64,000 nucleotides of DNA, from the NCBI GenBank assembly GCA_041751875.1, contig JBGSIC010000008.1, forward strand, positions 1 to 64,000, in the 5' to 3' direction. Under the pieces are notes generated by a model. That model did no database searches. It had not been told where the DNA came from and saw only the letters and a program-made list of their open reading frames with translations. This document shows, in pieces, positions 24,431 to 33,861 of the stretch. The DNA is from JBGSIC01 sp041751875 (lineage in GTDB: Bacteria; Bdellovibrionota; FAC87; UBA2466; JACKAF01). The first letter of the stretch is position 1, and each line of letters begins with the position of its first letter. A program made the position numbers and the translations under genes.

Positions 24431-26337
24431 TACTTGTAGCTCCTGGTAGCCAATTTCACAAACTCGAACTTGAGTGGATCTTTATGCAACACGGGGCCTT
24501 GAGCTGAATGCTCCCAAACGCTTACATGACAGAAATTCTCATCATTGCGTTGTGCTTCGCCCTCGTTTGTTTGATGCTCCGTGCGGAAATGTCCACCGCA
24601 AGATTCTTCTCGCGCCAAAGCATCGCGACACATGAGCTCGCCAAATTCCAAGAAGTCCGCTACGCGTCCGGCTTTTTCCAGCTCTTGGTTGAGTTCGCCC
24701 GAAGTGCCACTCACTTTCACGTTCTGCCAAAACTCATCGCGCAACTTTGGAATTTCCGTGATGGCTTGCGTAAGGCTTTCCTTCGACCGCGCCATGCCAC
24801 AGTGGTCCCACATGAGGCGGCCGAGTTCGCGGTGGAACGAATCTACTGTGCGATTTCCGTTAATACCTAAAAGTCTGTCGGTCAGACCGCGCACCTGGCT
24901 TTCACTTTCCTTAAACGCCCCGTGATCGGCTTTTACCGCCTCAAGTTTGTTGCTCGCAAAGTAATCGCCGATTGTGTACGGGAGGATGAAATACCCGTCG
25001 GCCAAGCCTTGCATAAGAGCAGAAGCACCAAGACGGTTTGCTCCATGATCCGAGAAGTTGGCTTCTCCTAGGACGAAGAGTCCCGGGATGTTGCTCATCA
25101 GGTTGTAGTCTACCCACAGGCCACCCATTGTGTAGTGAGGAGCAGGGTAGATTCGCATGGGTTTTTGATAGGGATTTTCCCCGGTGATCTGCGCGTACAT
25201 GTCGAATAAGTTGTTGTACCGCGCCTCAATGGTGTTTTGGCCTAGACGTTTAATCGCGTCGGCAAAATCCAAGTAGACACCTTTTTTGGAGGCGCCTACG
25301 CCTTTTCCTTCATCGCACGCCTCTTTGGCGGCTCTCGAAGCAATGTCTCGGGGAGCCAAGTTGCCGAAGGTTGGGTACTTGCGCTCCAAAATGTAGTCGC
25401 GTTCGTCTTCCGGAATATTGGCGGCTGCGCGCTCGTCGCTCGGCTTCTTAGGTACCCAGACGCGACCGTCGTTACGCAGACTCTCCGACATCAACGTCAG
25501 CTTGGACTGGTGATCTCCGCTAACAGGAATGCAGGTCGGGTGAATCTGAGTGTAGCAAGGGTTCGCAAACCCGGCGCCCTTTTTAAAGGAACGGTAGGTG
25601 GCTGTGACGTTACAACCCTTGGCATTAGTCGAAAGATAAAAGACTGTGCTGTAACCACCTGACGCTAAGACAACAGCGTGCGCGCTATGAGATTCAATCT
25701 GCCCGGTGGTTAAGTTGCGGGTAACAATGCCGCGGGCCTTACCATCGACTAGGACTAAATCCAGCATCTCGTGGCGCGGATACATTTTAATTTTGCCCGA
25801 GGCGACTTCTTTCTCCAGGGCTTGATAAGCACCCAGCAGAAGTTGCTGACCCGTTTGCCCAGCAGCGTAGAAAGTACGGGAAACCAAAGCGCCACCGAAG
25901 GAACGGTTAGCCAAAAGGCCGCCGTACTCGCGTGCGAACGGCACACCCTGCGCCACGCATTGGTCGATGATGTTTCCGCTTACCTGAGCCAATCGATAAA
26001 CGTTCGATTCACGCGCTCGAAAATCTCCGCCTTTGATCGTGTCGTGGAAGAGACGGTAAATACTATCGCCATCTCCTTGATAGTTTTTCGAGGCGTTGAT
26101 TCCGCCTTGAGCCGCGATGCTATGCGCGCGACGGGGACTGTCTTGGAAACAGAAAACTTTAAGGTTGTAACCCAGCTCCGAAAGGGTCGCCGCCGCGGAA
26201 GCGCCGGCAAGGCCGGTTCCTACCACAATGACTTCAAACTTGCGCTTGTTAGCCGGATTAACGAGTTTAATTTCTTTTTTTCGGTTGTCCCACTTTTGTT
26301 CCAGGGGACCAGAGGGAATTCGGCTATCTAACTGCAT
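24430..26337 (-). CDS. sdhA: Succinate dehydrogenase/fumarate reductase flavoprotein subunit
   Basis: 635 residues from the ATG at 26337; a longer open frame upstream is only the sdhC region. The FAD-binding motif VVGTGLAGASAA, the covalent-FAD histidine in HSIAAQGGINA, the substrate residues in HPTCIP and the APHYTMGGLWVD region are all intact. It oxidises succinate to fumarate (or the reverse) at the inner membrane. The start lies one base after the sdhC stop, which indicates translational coupling. Confidence 0.95.
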   Translation of the reverse strand: MQLDSRIPSGPLEQKWDNRKKEIKLVNPANKRKFEVIVVGTGLAGASAAATLSELGYNLKVFCFQDSPRRAHSIAAQGGINASKNYQGDGDSIYRLFHDTIKGGDFRARESNVYRLAQVSGNIIDQCVAQGVPFAREYGGLLANRSFGGALVSRTFYAAGQTGQQLLLGAYQALEKEVASGKIKMYPRHEMLDLVLVDGKARGIVTRNLTTGQIESHSAHAVVLASGGYSTVFYLSTNAKGCNVTATYRSFKKGAGFANPCYTQIHPTCIPVSGDHQSKLTLMSESLRNDGRVWVPKKPSDERAAANIPEDERDYILERKYPTFGNLAPRDIASRAAKEACDEGKGVGASKKGVYLDFADAIKRLGQNTIEARYNNLFDMYAQITGENPYQKPMRIYPAPHYTMGGLWVDYNLMSNIPGLFVLGEANFSDHGANRLGASALMQGLADGYFILPYTIGDYFASNKLEAVKADHGAFKESESQVRGLTDRLLGINGNRTVDSFHRELGRLMWDHCGMARSKESLTQAITEIPKLRDEFWQNVKVSGTSGELNQELEKAGRVADFLEFGELMCRDALAREESCGGHFRTEHQTNEGEAQRNDENFCHVSVWEHSAQGPVLHKDPLKFEFVKLATRSYK

Positions 26338-26338
26338 T

Positions 26339-27028
26339 TTAGTTGGCCCCCGGAAGTTGGACGAAGCCCAGCCATACCGAGACTGGTATGGAGACGTATC
26401 CCGCAAAGATAAGCAGGGCAAAGGCCAGGCCAGCACGGTCGGCGCATTTTCCTATCTGCGTTCGATCCAGCCCGAACGTTTGCAAGACAGAAGGCACGGC
26501 GTGCGACAGATGGAACGCTAGCACGCCCATTGCGGCGATATAGAGCACCGTAAGGGGGGTATTTTGAAAGCCCAGCACTGCCATCGTGTAAACATCTTTG
26601 CGGCCAAGCGCATCGAGATGCGGACCGGTGTTAAACACAACGTGGAAAGTGTAATGCGCGAGATGGAAAAGAATAAAGACGAGTAGGGTCAGCCCTGTGA
26701 GAAGCATGGTGCGAGAAGGCAGGGATGCCTTTTGAAAATTGCGCTTTTGGTAAGCCACCGGACGTGCGCGTTTGTTCTCTAAAGAGACTTCAATGGCAAA
26801 TTTGACGTGAATCAGGAAAAAGACAAGAAGCCCTATGCGAAGTGCCCAGAGGAGGGGTCCAAGATTTTCCAATGATTTAGCGTAGGTATTAAAGGCATTT
26901 TGGCCCCCGAAGATAAGCAGATTGCCAGAGAGATGGGCAACAACAAAGCCCATCAACGCCAAACCACTGATACCTACCCAAAGTTTTCGGCCAATCGAGG
27001 AGCGGAAACTCAGCTGAAAGTGACTCAT
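26339..27028 (-). CDS. sdhC: Succinate dehydrogenase cytochrome b558-type subunit
   Basis: 229 residues with five membrane helices. His residues suited to bind two haems are at AHLSGN, LIHVKFA, FHLAHYTFH and FHLSHA. The single large subunit is typical of the type B enzymes, which carry two haems and have no SdhD. The ATG at 27028 is chosen because an AGGAAGAGG site precedes it; an upstream extension of 26 codons lacks support. First gene of sdhCAB. Confidence 0.92.
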   Translation of the reverse strand: MSHFQLSFRSSIGRKLWVGISGLALMGFVVAHLSGNLLIFGGQNAFNTYAKSLENLGPLLWALRIGLLVFFLIHVKFAIEVSLENKRARPVAYQKRNFQKASLPSRTMLLTGLTLLVFILFHLAHYTFHVVFNTGPHLDALGRKDVYTMAVLGFQNTPLTVLYIAAMGVLAFHLSHAVPSVLQTFGLDRTQIGKCADRAGLAFALLIFAGYVSIPVSVWLGFVQLPGAN

Positions 27029-27077
27029 GACCTCTTCCTGAAAAGATCTCACGCGAGATAAAATTGCGACGGTAGGA

Positions 27078-27107
27078 TAATACGGCCAGGCTAAGTTGGC
27101 CATCAAT
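27078..27107 (-). promoter_or_regulatory. Sigma-70 type promoter for sdhCAB
   Basis: Minus strand TTGATG and TATTAT with an 18-base spacer, about 50 bases before the sdhC start. A moderate match to consensus. Confidence 0.45.
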
Positions 27108-27158
27108 ATAATGCAGACAGACGGGAGGGAAAACTTGGGGGGAAGGTCAGACGCCGTC

Positions 27159-27581
27159 TTAAGTACGCTTCTTTAACAGCCCAACACCATCATCATTGCG
27201 CTGTTTAAACCATTTGAATTTGTCGACGATATCTGCGGGAGATTCTGTTTCAGTGGCGTTTTCAAATCCGATCGACTGGTAAAGTTCCACGAGATGCTTC
27301 AAAGGAATTGTATAAACCGTCTTTCCTTCGGCTTTTTTCATCAAGTAGTCGATGATCTCTTTTGCCACGCCTTGGCCTTTAAAGACTTCTTCCACAAAGA
27401 TCGCGCCAAGCTCGTAAGTGTCGTCGTCCACGGGAACGAGGCGACCCGCTCCCGCTTTGCGTCCACTGATTTCAGCAATCGCGATGGTATCTTTTTGAAA
27501 ATTACTTCTCAGGAACCCGGCTTGTTCATAGCGGGCGGTAATCCAAGGATGATCTTCCGGGGTTGCGAGGCGTAGCTTCAT
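27159..27581 (-). CDS. GNAT family N-acetyltransferase
   Basis: 140 residues from the ATG at 27581, nine bases after an AAGGAG site; a GTG nine bases earlier is too close to that site. The GNAT core is visible: an N-terminal strand (LRLATPEDH), GAIFVEEVFKGQGVAKEII as motif A with the acetyl-CoA loop (KGQGVA), and LYQSIGFENATE as motif B. It transfers an acetyl group to an unknown amine. It stands between sdhC and a beta-barrel gene, all on the same strand but with clear gaps. Confidence 0.85.
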   Translation of the reverse strand: MKLRLATPEDHPWITARYEQAGFLRSNFQKDTIAIAEISGRKAGAGRLVPVDDDTYELGAIFVEEVFKGQGVAKEIIDYLMKKAEGKTVYTIPLKHLVELYQSIGFENATETESPADIVDKFKWFKQRNDDGVGLLKKRT

Positions 27582-27605
27582 CTTTATCACTCCTTAGATT
27601 CGGAT

Positions 27606-28340
27606 CTAGAATTCGATTCCAGCGGTAAGGCTAAGATATTCGACCGTCACACGTATCGCGATCTGTTGCGAGACGCGGTAGGCCAACCCCAGCCCAAAGT
27701 TAGGATCCATGTTATCAAAGATAGGGGTCAGAAAAAAGAACCCACCGTTGGTTCCTGTGCGGGAATCGAATTCGAACAGGCGTTGCCGCAAACCGGCAAG
27801 AATTTCCAGAGTGATTTTGTCACTTCCCATCGGGATCAGTAGCCGGGCGCGTAAAGGAAGCGAGATAATCAAACTGGTGAAACTCGATACGAGGGGCGGG
27901 ATGCTAGCCCGAGCTAAACTCAAGCCCAGACCGGCTTCCAGGTGCAAGTAGCTATACGGGCCCATTGGCGCGAGGGGGATGGAAACGGTCCCATCCAACC
28001 CAAAAGTCTTAAAGCGGCGGTGGATTCCGACTTCTTTTATAAGTGGGGTGTTTAGACGTGCCGAGAAGCCCCACGTTTCTAAGAGGGGGTAGGCCGTTTT
28101 TGAGTGAGAAGGCTCAGGATGAAAAGTTTTGTCTGCTTTTTCCGCCCTCATCTCTTTGGGCGACGGCTCCGCGCGCCGAGTTTTTAGTAGCTGTGAGCGG
28201 GATTTTTTTGGTCTTGCCTCTTCCTGCTCGTATTCGGCACGAATGGCAGGCGCGATGGCCAAAGCCATCAGCCATACACATCCAATGATTCGGGCGGAAA
28301 GGCGCAACGAAGCTCCTGATGAGAAACGGGATACAGCCAT
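27606..28340 (-). CDS. Probable outer-membrane beta-barrel protein with Lys/Arg-rich N-terminal linker
   Basis: The ATG at 28340 begins a signal peptide (Arg-rich start, hydrophobic run ending near AIRAE); a 65-codon upstream extension would run into the aconitase promoter and is rejected. After a charged 45-residue linker, the 244-residue product has alternating strands (YSYLHLEAGLGLSL, LTLEILAGLRQRL, NFGLGLAYRVS) and ends in SLTAGIEF with the terminal Phe typical of BAM substrates. It starts 60 bases from the divergent aconitase gene. Ligand unknown. Confidence 0.65.
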   Translation of the reverse strand: MAVSRFSSGASLRLSARIIGCVWLMALAIAPAIRAEYEQEEARPKKSRSQLLKTRRAEPSPKEMRAEKADKTFHPEPSHSKTAYPLLETWGFSARLNTPLIKEVGIHRRFKTFGLDGTVSIPLAPMGPYSYLHLEAGLGLSLARASIPPLVSSFTSLIISLPLRARLLIPMGSDKITLEILAGLRQRLFEFDSRTGTNGGFFFLTPIFDNMDPNFGLGLAYRVSQQIAIRVTVEYLSLTAGIEF

Positions 28341-28361
28341 GTTAGTGGCGCAAATAGGAGA

Positions 28362-28390
28362 TGGCAACGCACGAAAGTCGCGTTTATAAT
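28362..28390 (+). promoter_or_regulatory. Promoter of the aconitase gene, near-leaderless transcript
   Basis: A perfect TATAAT -10 box at 28385-28390 with a weak TGGCAA -35 box 17 bases ahead. A transcript start 6-7 bases past the -10 box would fall only about four bases before the ATG at 28401, and no ribosome site is present. Confidence 0.55.
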
Positions 28391-28400
28391 CCGGTCCATT

Positions 28401-30668
28401 ATGGCAGAAGTCGAAACGACACCCGAACTTGTTAAACGAACCTACGCTTCGATGGAGAAGCGGATTGCAGAGGTCAGACAACGTCTGAATCGCAAATTTA
28501 CTCTGACAGAGAAGATTCTTTTCGGACATTTGCATGATCCGAAGAATCAGCCTTTAGAGGCTGGCGATAGTATTTTGCAGCTGCGCCCCGACCGAGTCGC
28601 GATGCAAGATGCGACAGCGCAAATGGCACTTCTCCAATTTCTGACCACCGGTGACACTCAGACGGCGGTGCCGACAACCGTGCATTGCGATCACCTTATT
28701 CGTGCCCACGTTGGGGCGGCGAAAGATATGCAAACCGCGACCGATGAAAACCGGGAAGTATATGATTTCTTGGCCGCCGCTAGTGCACGGTGCGGAATCG
28801 GTTTTTGGCAACCTGGCGCGGGCATCATCCACCAGGTGGTTTTAGAGAAGTACGCGTTTCCTGGTCTTTTAATGATCGGGACCGATTCCCACACTCCTAA
28901 CGCCGGCGGCTTAGGTGGATTGGCGATTGGGGTGGGCGGCGCTGATGCTGTCGATGTGATGGCGAACTTCCCTTGGGAGGTGAAGTACCCCAAGCTTATT
29001 GGCGTGCACCTTACGGGAGAGATGAAGGGCTGGACCGCGCCGAAGGATGTGATTTGTTATCTATGTGGTGTCCTCACCACTAAGGGCGGTACGAACAATA
29101 TTATCGAATATTTTGGCCCTGGAACGCGCTCGATTAGTGCCACGGGTAAGGGCACGATCACGAATATGGGTGCTGAACTGGGAGCCACCACATCCGTCTT
29201 TCCGTTCGATGACCGTATGGCGAAATATTTAACGGCCACAGACCGCTCAGAAATTGCGAAACTTGCCGAGCAGCACCGCGCGCTCGTGACTTCGGATCCT
29301 GAAGTCGAGAAAAATCCGCAAGACTACTATCATCAGATCGTAGAGATTGACCTCTCGAAACTGGAGCCCCAGATCGTCGGACCCCATTCACCCGATGTCG
29401 CACGTCCCGTTTCAAAGCTTGCGGCCGACGTTAAGGCAAACAAATGGCCGGAGAAAATCACGGCTGCTCTGATCGGCAGTTGCACAAACTCTTCCTATGA
29501 AGATATTTCTCGCGCAGCCGATCTTGCCCGTCAGGCATCAGCGCATGGGCTTAAGATGCAGATTCCGTTCCTGGTCACTCCTGGTTCCGATCAGGTGTTT
29601 CAAACAATTAAACGTGACGGTCAGTTGGAAGCCCTAGAAAAAATTGGCGGACAAGTGCTCGCCAACGCGTGCGGACCGTGTATCGGCCAATGGAAACGCG
29701 ATGATTTCAAAAAAGGGGAATCGAACTCCATTGTAAGCTCTTTTAATCGCAACTTCCGTGGTCGTAACGATGGAAATCCGGAAACGCTTTCCTTTTTGAC
29801 CAGCCCCGAAGTGGTCTTGGGCCTGGGATTGGGAGGAAATCTTTCATTCAATCCGCTTAAAGACGCACTCACCACGCCAGGGGGAAAAAAGGTTCATTTG
29901 GAAGCGCCAAAGCCCGCTCCAGATATTCCGCCCAACGGTTTTGTGCAGTCGTACACGGGTTACGTGGCTCCGCCTAAAGATGGAAAAGCCATCCAAGTAA
30001 ACGTCGCGCCGGAAAGTAAACGTTTGCAGCTTCTGACGCCCTTTGCGAAATGGGACGGTAACGACTTTACCCGTCTTCCTGTCCTGGTAAAAGCGCAGGG
30101 CAAGTGCACCACAGATCACATTTCACCTGCGGGAATCTGGCTGAAATTCCGAGGGCATCTGGATAACATCAGTGACAATATGTTTAGTGGTGCCACCAAC
30201 GCGTTTAACGGGGAGATTGGGAAGGGGCTAAATCAGCTTTCCGGAAATCGGGATCAAACTTATTCGGCGGTCGCACGCGACTACAAGAAACACGGTTTGC
30301 GCTGGGTTGCAGTAGGAGAAGAAAACTACGGGGAAGGCAGCAGTCGTGAACACGCGGCGATGTCGCCACGCCAGCTCGGTGCCGCAGCAGTCATCACCAA
30401 AAGCTTCGCACGTATTCATGAGACGAATCTTAAAAAACAGGGCGTGTTGCCTCTAACTTTCGTCGAGCCTAAGGATTACGCGAAAGTTCAGGAAGCCGAC
30501 AAAATCAGTATCATTGGTCTTAAGGATCTCGCTCCCAAGACGATCCTTACGGCGGTTATTCATCACGCTGATGGCAAGGAAGATAAGATTTCCTTGCGGC
30601 ACACGTTGACCGATGAGCAGATCAATTGGTTTAAGGCGGGCTCCGCGTTGAATTTGATTTCGAAGTGA
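28401..30668 (+). CDS. acn: Aconitate hydratase, mitochondrial type
   Basis: 755 residues. The protein follows mitochondrial aconitase almost throughout: TVHCDHLI, GIIHQVVLEKYAFPG, IGTDSHTPNAGGLG, the first cluster Cys in LIGSCTNSSYED, the other two in ANACGPCIGQW, NRNFRGRNDGNPET, and the swivel-domain GEGSSREHAA. It isomerises citrate to isocitrate in the TCA cycle using a [4Fe-4S] cluster. Bacteria more often carry AcnA or AcnB; this third type occurs in Bacteroidetes and some former Deltaproteobacteria. Together with sdhCAB it makes this a TCA region. The start has no ribosome site. Confidence 0.95.
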   Translation: MAEVETTPELVKRTYASMEKRIAEVRQRLNRKFTLTEKILFGHLHDPKNQPLEAGDSILQLRPDRVAMQDATAQMALLQFLTTGDTQTAVPTTVHCDHLIRAHVGAAKDMQTATDENREVYDFLAAASARCGIGFWQPGAGIIHQVVLEKYAFPGLLMIGTDSHTPNAGGLGGLAIGVGGADAVDVMANFPWEVKYPKLIGVHLTGEMKGWTAPKDVICYLCGVLTTKGGTNNIIEYFGPGTRSISATGKGTITNMGAELGATTSVFPFDDRMAKYLTATDRSEIAKLAEQHRALVTSDPEVEKNPQDYYHQIVEIDLSKLEPQIVGPHSPDVARPVSKLAADVKANKWPEKITAALIGSCTNSSYEDISRAADLARQASAHGLKMQIPFLVTPGSDQVFQTIKRDGQLEALEKIGGQVLANACGPCIGQWKRDDFKKGESNSIVSSFNRNFRGRNDGNPETLSFLTSPEVVLGLGLGGNLSFNPLKDALTTPGGKKVHLEAPKPAPDIPPNGFVQSYTGYVAPPKDGKAIQVNVAPESKRLQLLTPFAKWDGNDFTRLPVLVKAQGKCTTDHISPAGIWLKFRGHLDNISDNMFSGATNAFNGEIGKGLNQLSGNRDQTYSAVARDYKKHGLRWVAVGEENYGEGSSREHAAMSPRQLGAAAVITKSFARIHETNLKKQGVLPLTFVEPKDYAKVQEADKISIIGLKDLAPKTILTAVIHHADGKEDKISLRHTLTDEQINWFKAGSALNLISK

Positions 30669-30672
30669 CTAC

Positions 30673-30707
30673 TGTCATTGCGAGCCCCTCAATGGGGCGA
30701 AGCAATC
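30673..30707. repeat. TCATTGCGAG-type dispersed repeat, copy 1
   Basis: TGTCATTGCGAG, then CCCC/GGGG arms around a short loop, then CGAAGCAATC. It starts five bases after the aconitase stop and supplies the last codons and stop of the convergent glycosyltransferase gene. A second copy lies at 59885-59914. Confidence 0.75.
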
Positions 30708-32125
30708 TTATCGCGATTGAATTTCCTTCGCCCGGGACCTTTACCGATCACGGAGACGACTTTCATCAGCTTCGCGTACGCATGCGCGGATAGCTTTATC
30801 GGCGGTATGTGCAATCGGTAGGGCACATACCGTGTCCAATAGCAGATCTGACTTAAAGCGGGCCAGTGTCTTGCCTGTTGCTGGAGCGTTGCTTCGAGCG
30901 AAAAGTCGCCCCCCTCTAAAAGAACACTCATTAACTGATCCCACGCGGCCTTCGCTTCAAACCACCCTTCGCCGTCAACTTGGGTCGCGTGGTAACTTGA
31001 AACGGGACGCCCGTTCTGTCCTTCGAGATTCCAAACGCCGACATTGTGACTGCGATCCGTGTTCAATCCGATTCCCTTGAAGAGGCGCGGAGCAAGATCC
31101 AGGTAGCTTTGGTCCCAAAAACGTCCCTCGTGCTCGGTACAGTTTTCATAGCAGCGATCAGCCCACCATTCCAAGAATGGGATTGCACTGGGGGTGACAC
31201 CCACCAAGCCCGCGTTGAAGTTTCCGTAGCGTAGCGCGTTTCTCTTTTGGTCGTGATAGTGCGGAAAGAGCAAAGCAGAGTGGGCTTTTAGGTCGGTGAA
31301 TAGCGAACCAGGCGATTTAAAAAAATAAAGGTCGGTATCACTGTAAAAAATTGGGCGAGGGTTTTCGCGTAACGCCGTTTTTAATAGCACCGCCTTCGAG
31401 GAACACGCTTGTGACATGATGGAGCGTTTGCGAATGCGTACCGCTTTTTCCACTCCCCACAACTCATCTAAAAGGTGGAAGCGAACTTGGCAGTGCGGTA
31501 AGGCCTTCTTCACTTTTGTGATCGTTGCTTTGTCTAGGGCCAGGATGTGAAAGAGGGGAGGAGCCGCTTCAACAGCTGTCAAATTGGTCATCCATCCGAG
31601 TAGGTGGCCGACAAAATGCCTATCACTAATGGCAGCAAAGCAAAGGCCTTTCTCGGAGAGGGCTAACTCCGGAGGAGACGTGCTTGCAGGAGGAGCGAAC
31701 CACTCCCACGACACTTCATCTAGAGAATGAAAGCACGGAAGTCGTTCAGCGAACGCCTTTTCTTTGTCTGATTCATTTGTTGGAAAATAAAGAGTGGGAA
31801 CGTTCGCACGATGAGCCGCTAAAGCCGGCTCTAGGCGAAAACTCAAAAACCCTCGTGCGTTGGCAATGGCTTGAGAGGCGATTTCTGGAAAGCGGGGACT
31901 CAGGAGAGTTTCTCGCCCGGGCTTTGCTCCTTCAAACGGGAGGTCGCCCGCATCCATAGGTAACAAGAGAACAGGGACGCGTGAACGAACCTCCTTATAT
32001 AAGGACTCAGCGAAGTCGCGTTCGGAGTGTCCCTTCTCAGGTGGGCAGAAAACCCATACGGGTCGCGTGTTCGGAAGCTTGCGTGGCAACTGCATGCGGC
32101 CATTGTGCTCTTTGCCCCTTTTCAT
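30689..32125 (-). CDS. Glycosyltransferase-like protein with DxD motif
   Basis: 478 residues from the ATG at 32125 (another ATG at 32095; neither has a clear ribosome site). The N-terminal half (about 15-150) looks like a nucleotide-binding sheet with no clear family match; the second half resembles a GT-A type sugar transferase, with the metal-binding DxD in IFYSDTDLYFF, a conserved NFNAGLVGV, and FWDQSYLDL. It probably moves a sugar from a nucleotide donor to an unknown acceptor. The last five residues (IASPH) and the stop are encoded by a TCATTGCGAG repeat, so the natural C-terminus was set by repeat insertion. Confidence 0.65.
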   Translation of the reverse strand: MKRGKEHNGRMQLPRKLPNTRPVWVFCPPEKGHSERDFAESLYKEVRSRVPVLLLPMDAGDLPFEGAKPGRETLLSPRFPEIASQAIANARGFLSFRLEPALAAHRANVPTLYFPTNESDKEKAFAERLPCFHSLDEVSWEWFAPPASTSPPELALSEKGLCFAAISDRHFVGHLLGWMTNLTAVEAAPPLFHILALDKATITKVKKALPHCQVRFHLLDELWGVEKAVRIRKRSIMSQACSSKAVLLKTALRENPRPIFYSDTDLYFFKSPGSLFTDLKAHSALLFPHYHDQKRNALRYGNFNAGLVGVTPSAIPFLEWWADRCYENCTEHEGRFWDQSYLDLAPRLFKGIGLNTDRSHNVGVWNLEGQNGRPVSSYHATQVDGEGWFEAKAAWDQLMSVLLEGGDFSLEATLQQQARHWPALSQICYWTRYVPYRLHIPPIKLSAHAYAKLMKVVSVIGKGPGRRKFNRDKIASPH

Positions 32126-32225
32126 TGGCAAGGACTGGGGCAGCTTAAAACGGACGAGGCCTTTGCGGCATTGGCAAATCCCAACCTTTTCATTACTTTG
32201 AGAGATTCTTTAGAGGGGGAATCTG

Positions 32226-33353
32226 ATGCAAACAAAGCTTCCGCAAAGCTGGCAGGACCATGATGCCAAAGTGAAACCTTATGTATGGAGCCATAGGGCT
32301 TTTTCCTGGGCTCAGACTCTGCTGTTCTGGGGGGTTTTAGTTTGGGGACTAAGTTCCTTTCGGGCACTTCACTATCAATGGAGCTGGATGGACCGCGGTT
32401 TTTCCGGCTTTGGCCTTTGGCTCGTCTATTTCGGCTCGCTCATTCTCCTGTGGAAGGTGTTCACGCTTCCTTTTTCTGTTGGCGGGCAGTGGGTGGAGAA
32501 AGAGTACGCTCTTTCTCGTCAGAGCTGGGGAAGTTGGTTTGTCGACTTTCTCAAAGGCTTGGGAGTGGGAGCGGTTCTCGGGGCAATGGCGCTGGGCCTT
32601 TTGTATTTAGCGGTAGTTTGGGGCGAGCAGTTGTGGTGGGTACTCGCGTGGTTTTTCTTGTTTCTTTTCTCGATTCTTTTGGCGCAACTTGCGCCTGTAC
32701 TCCTCATTCCGCTTTTTATGACCATGAAGCCCATGCCGGAGGGCTCGCTCAAATCGCGCTTACTCGCTTTATGCACCAAGTACGGCATTGTCGTGAAGGA
32801 TGTTTATCATCTGGGGATGGGTGAAAAAACGGAGAAGGGCAACGCGGCCTTTATGGGCTTAGGACGCACCAAGCGGATTGTTATCGGCGATACACTTTAC
32901 GAAAAGTACGCGGAAGAAGAAGTGGAAGCTGTGTTTGCCCATGAGCTAGGACATCAAGTCCACAATGACCTCTGGAAGGGGATTGGAGTAGGGGCGGTTA
33001 GTCTTTTTCTTTGTTTTTGGGTAGCCGATTTTCTGACCCATGCGTACGTGCTGCCGCACTTCATGGTGAAAATGATCGACCCTTTGGGGTTGCTGCTTTT
33101 CTTTCTCGTACTTTCTGTTGTACAGACACCGTTTAATTTTGCCCAAGCTGCGTATTCGCGGTCAAGAGAGCGCGCCGCGGATGCTTTTGCTTCGCAGAAG
33201 TTGGGATTCGGTCAGCCGTTGGGGCAGGCGTTGGAGAAACTAACGTTTCAAAACTTTGGCTATTTTAAACCCAACCGTTTGGTGGAGTTTTTGACTTATT
33301 CACACCCAGCGCCTTGGAGGCGCATTTTGGGTTTGAAAACGAAAGCTGTTTAG
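32226..33353 (+). CDS. M48 family metalloprotease, Ste24-type
   Basis: 375 residues with about six or seven membrane helices. The zinc motif HELGH is at 239-243 and the third ligand Glu is in RERAADAFA near residue 317. GxGEKTxKGNAAFxGLGxTKRIVxGDTL before the zinc motif is typical of the Ste24/CAAX protease 1 group rather than HtpX. In bacteria these enzymes cut membrane or misfolded proteins. The stop overlaps by four bases with the stop of a convergent small gene. Confidence 0.9.
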   Translation: MQTKLPQSWQDHDAKVKPYVWSHRAFSWAQTLLFWGVLVWGLSSFRALHYQWSWMDRGFSGFGLWLVYFGSLILLWKVFTLPFSVGGQWVEKEYALSRQSWGSWFVDFLKGLGVGAVLGAMALGLLYLAVVWGEQLWWVLAWFFLFLFSILLAQLAPVLLIPLFMTMKPMPEGSLKSRLLALCTKYGIVVKDVYHLGMGEKTEKGNAAFMGLGRTKRIVIGDTLYEKYAEEEVEAVFAHELGHQVHNDLWKGIGVGAVSLFLCFWVADFLTHAYVLPHFMVKMIDPLGLLLFFLVLSVVQTPFNFAQAAYSRSRERAADAFASQKLGFGQPLGQALEKLTFQNFGYFKPNRLVEFLTYSHPAPWRRILGLKTKAV

Positions 33354-33643
33354 TTTTTTTCTCGGCGCAACCGCTTGCCCCGTGGTTTATCAATGGGATC
33401 AGCTGCCATCTTTTCTGCTTGAGCCGTCTGGTTGGTGATCGGCGTATTATTTTCCAGATAAAGGGCCTCGCGGAAGCGCTGTAACACGGGGCTAAAATCA
33501 TCCTCTTCTGAGGCCATTTCATGTTCTGCTGCATCGGCTTCAGAAAGAGTGTCAGCCATTTCCGAACGGTATAGGTCCGTGATTGATCCCAGAGCAGTCG
33601 CCGTTAAGAGTAAACCCAAAAGCCATCCTAGTTTTGTATGCAT
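33350..33643 (-). CDS. Small exported or membrane-anchored protein, unknown function
   Basis: 97 residues from the ATG at 33643, which begins a signal-like hydrophobic segment (LGWLLGLLLTATALG) followed by a polar, acidic region and a basic tail with KPRGKRLRREKN. No clear cleavage site is seen, so it may be an anchor rather than a cleaved signal. No family recognised. TTAG at 33350-33353 serves as both stop codons of the convergent pair. Confidence 0.6.
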   Translation of the reverse strand: MHTKLGWLLGLLLTATALGSITDLYRSEMADTLSEADAAEHEMASEEDDFSPVLQRFREALYLENNTPITNQTAQAEKMAADPIDKPRGKRLRREKN

Positions 33644-33861
33644 CCCATAATTATAGCAAACCATTCTCTCGTGTTTCTTGTGCCGTCGCGTCGTTGTGCT
33701 CAAAAAATGTGCTCAATGGCCTTTAGGGCCACTTCCGCGCATTTTTCTCTCACGCCTCGCGACAGCGCCAGAGACACTTGCCAGAGACACTTCGATTCAG
33801 GGAAACCGACCTGTAGAGCACGAAGGTTGGCAAATGCGGTACGTGATAGTACCAACGTGGA

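Noticed and set aside
25771..26331. 186-codon frame opposite sdhA
   Set aside because: Fully inside sdhA, which is unmistakable; no features of its own.
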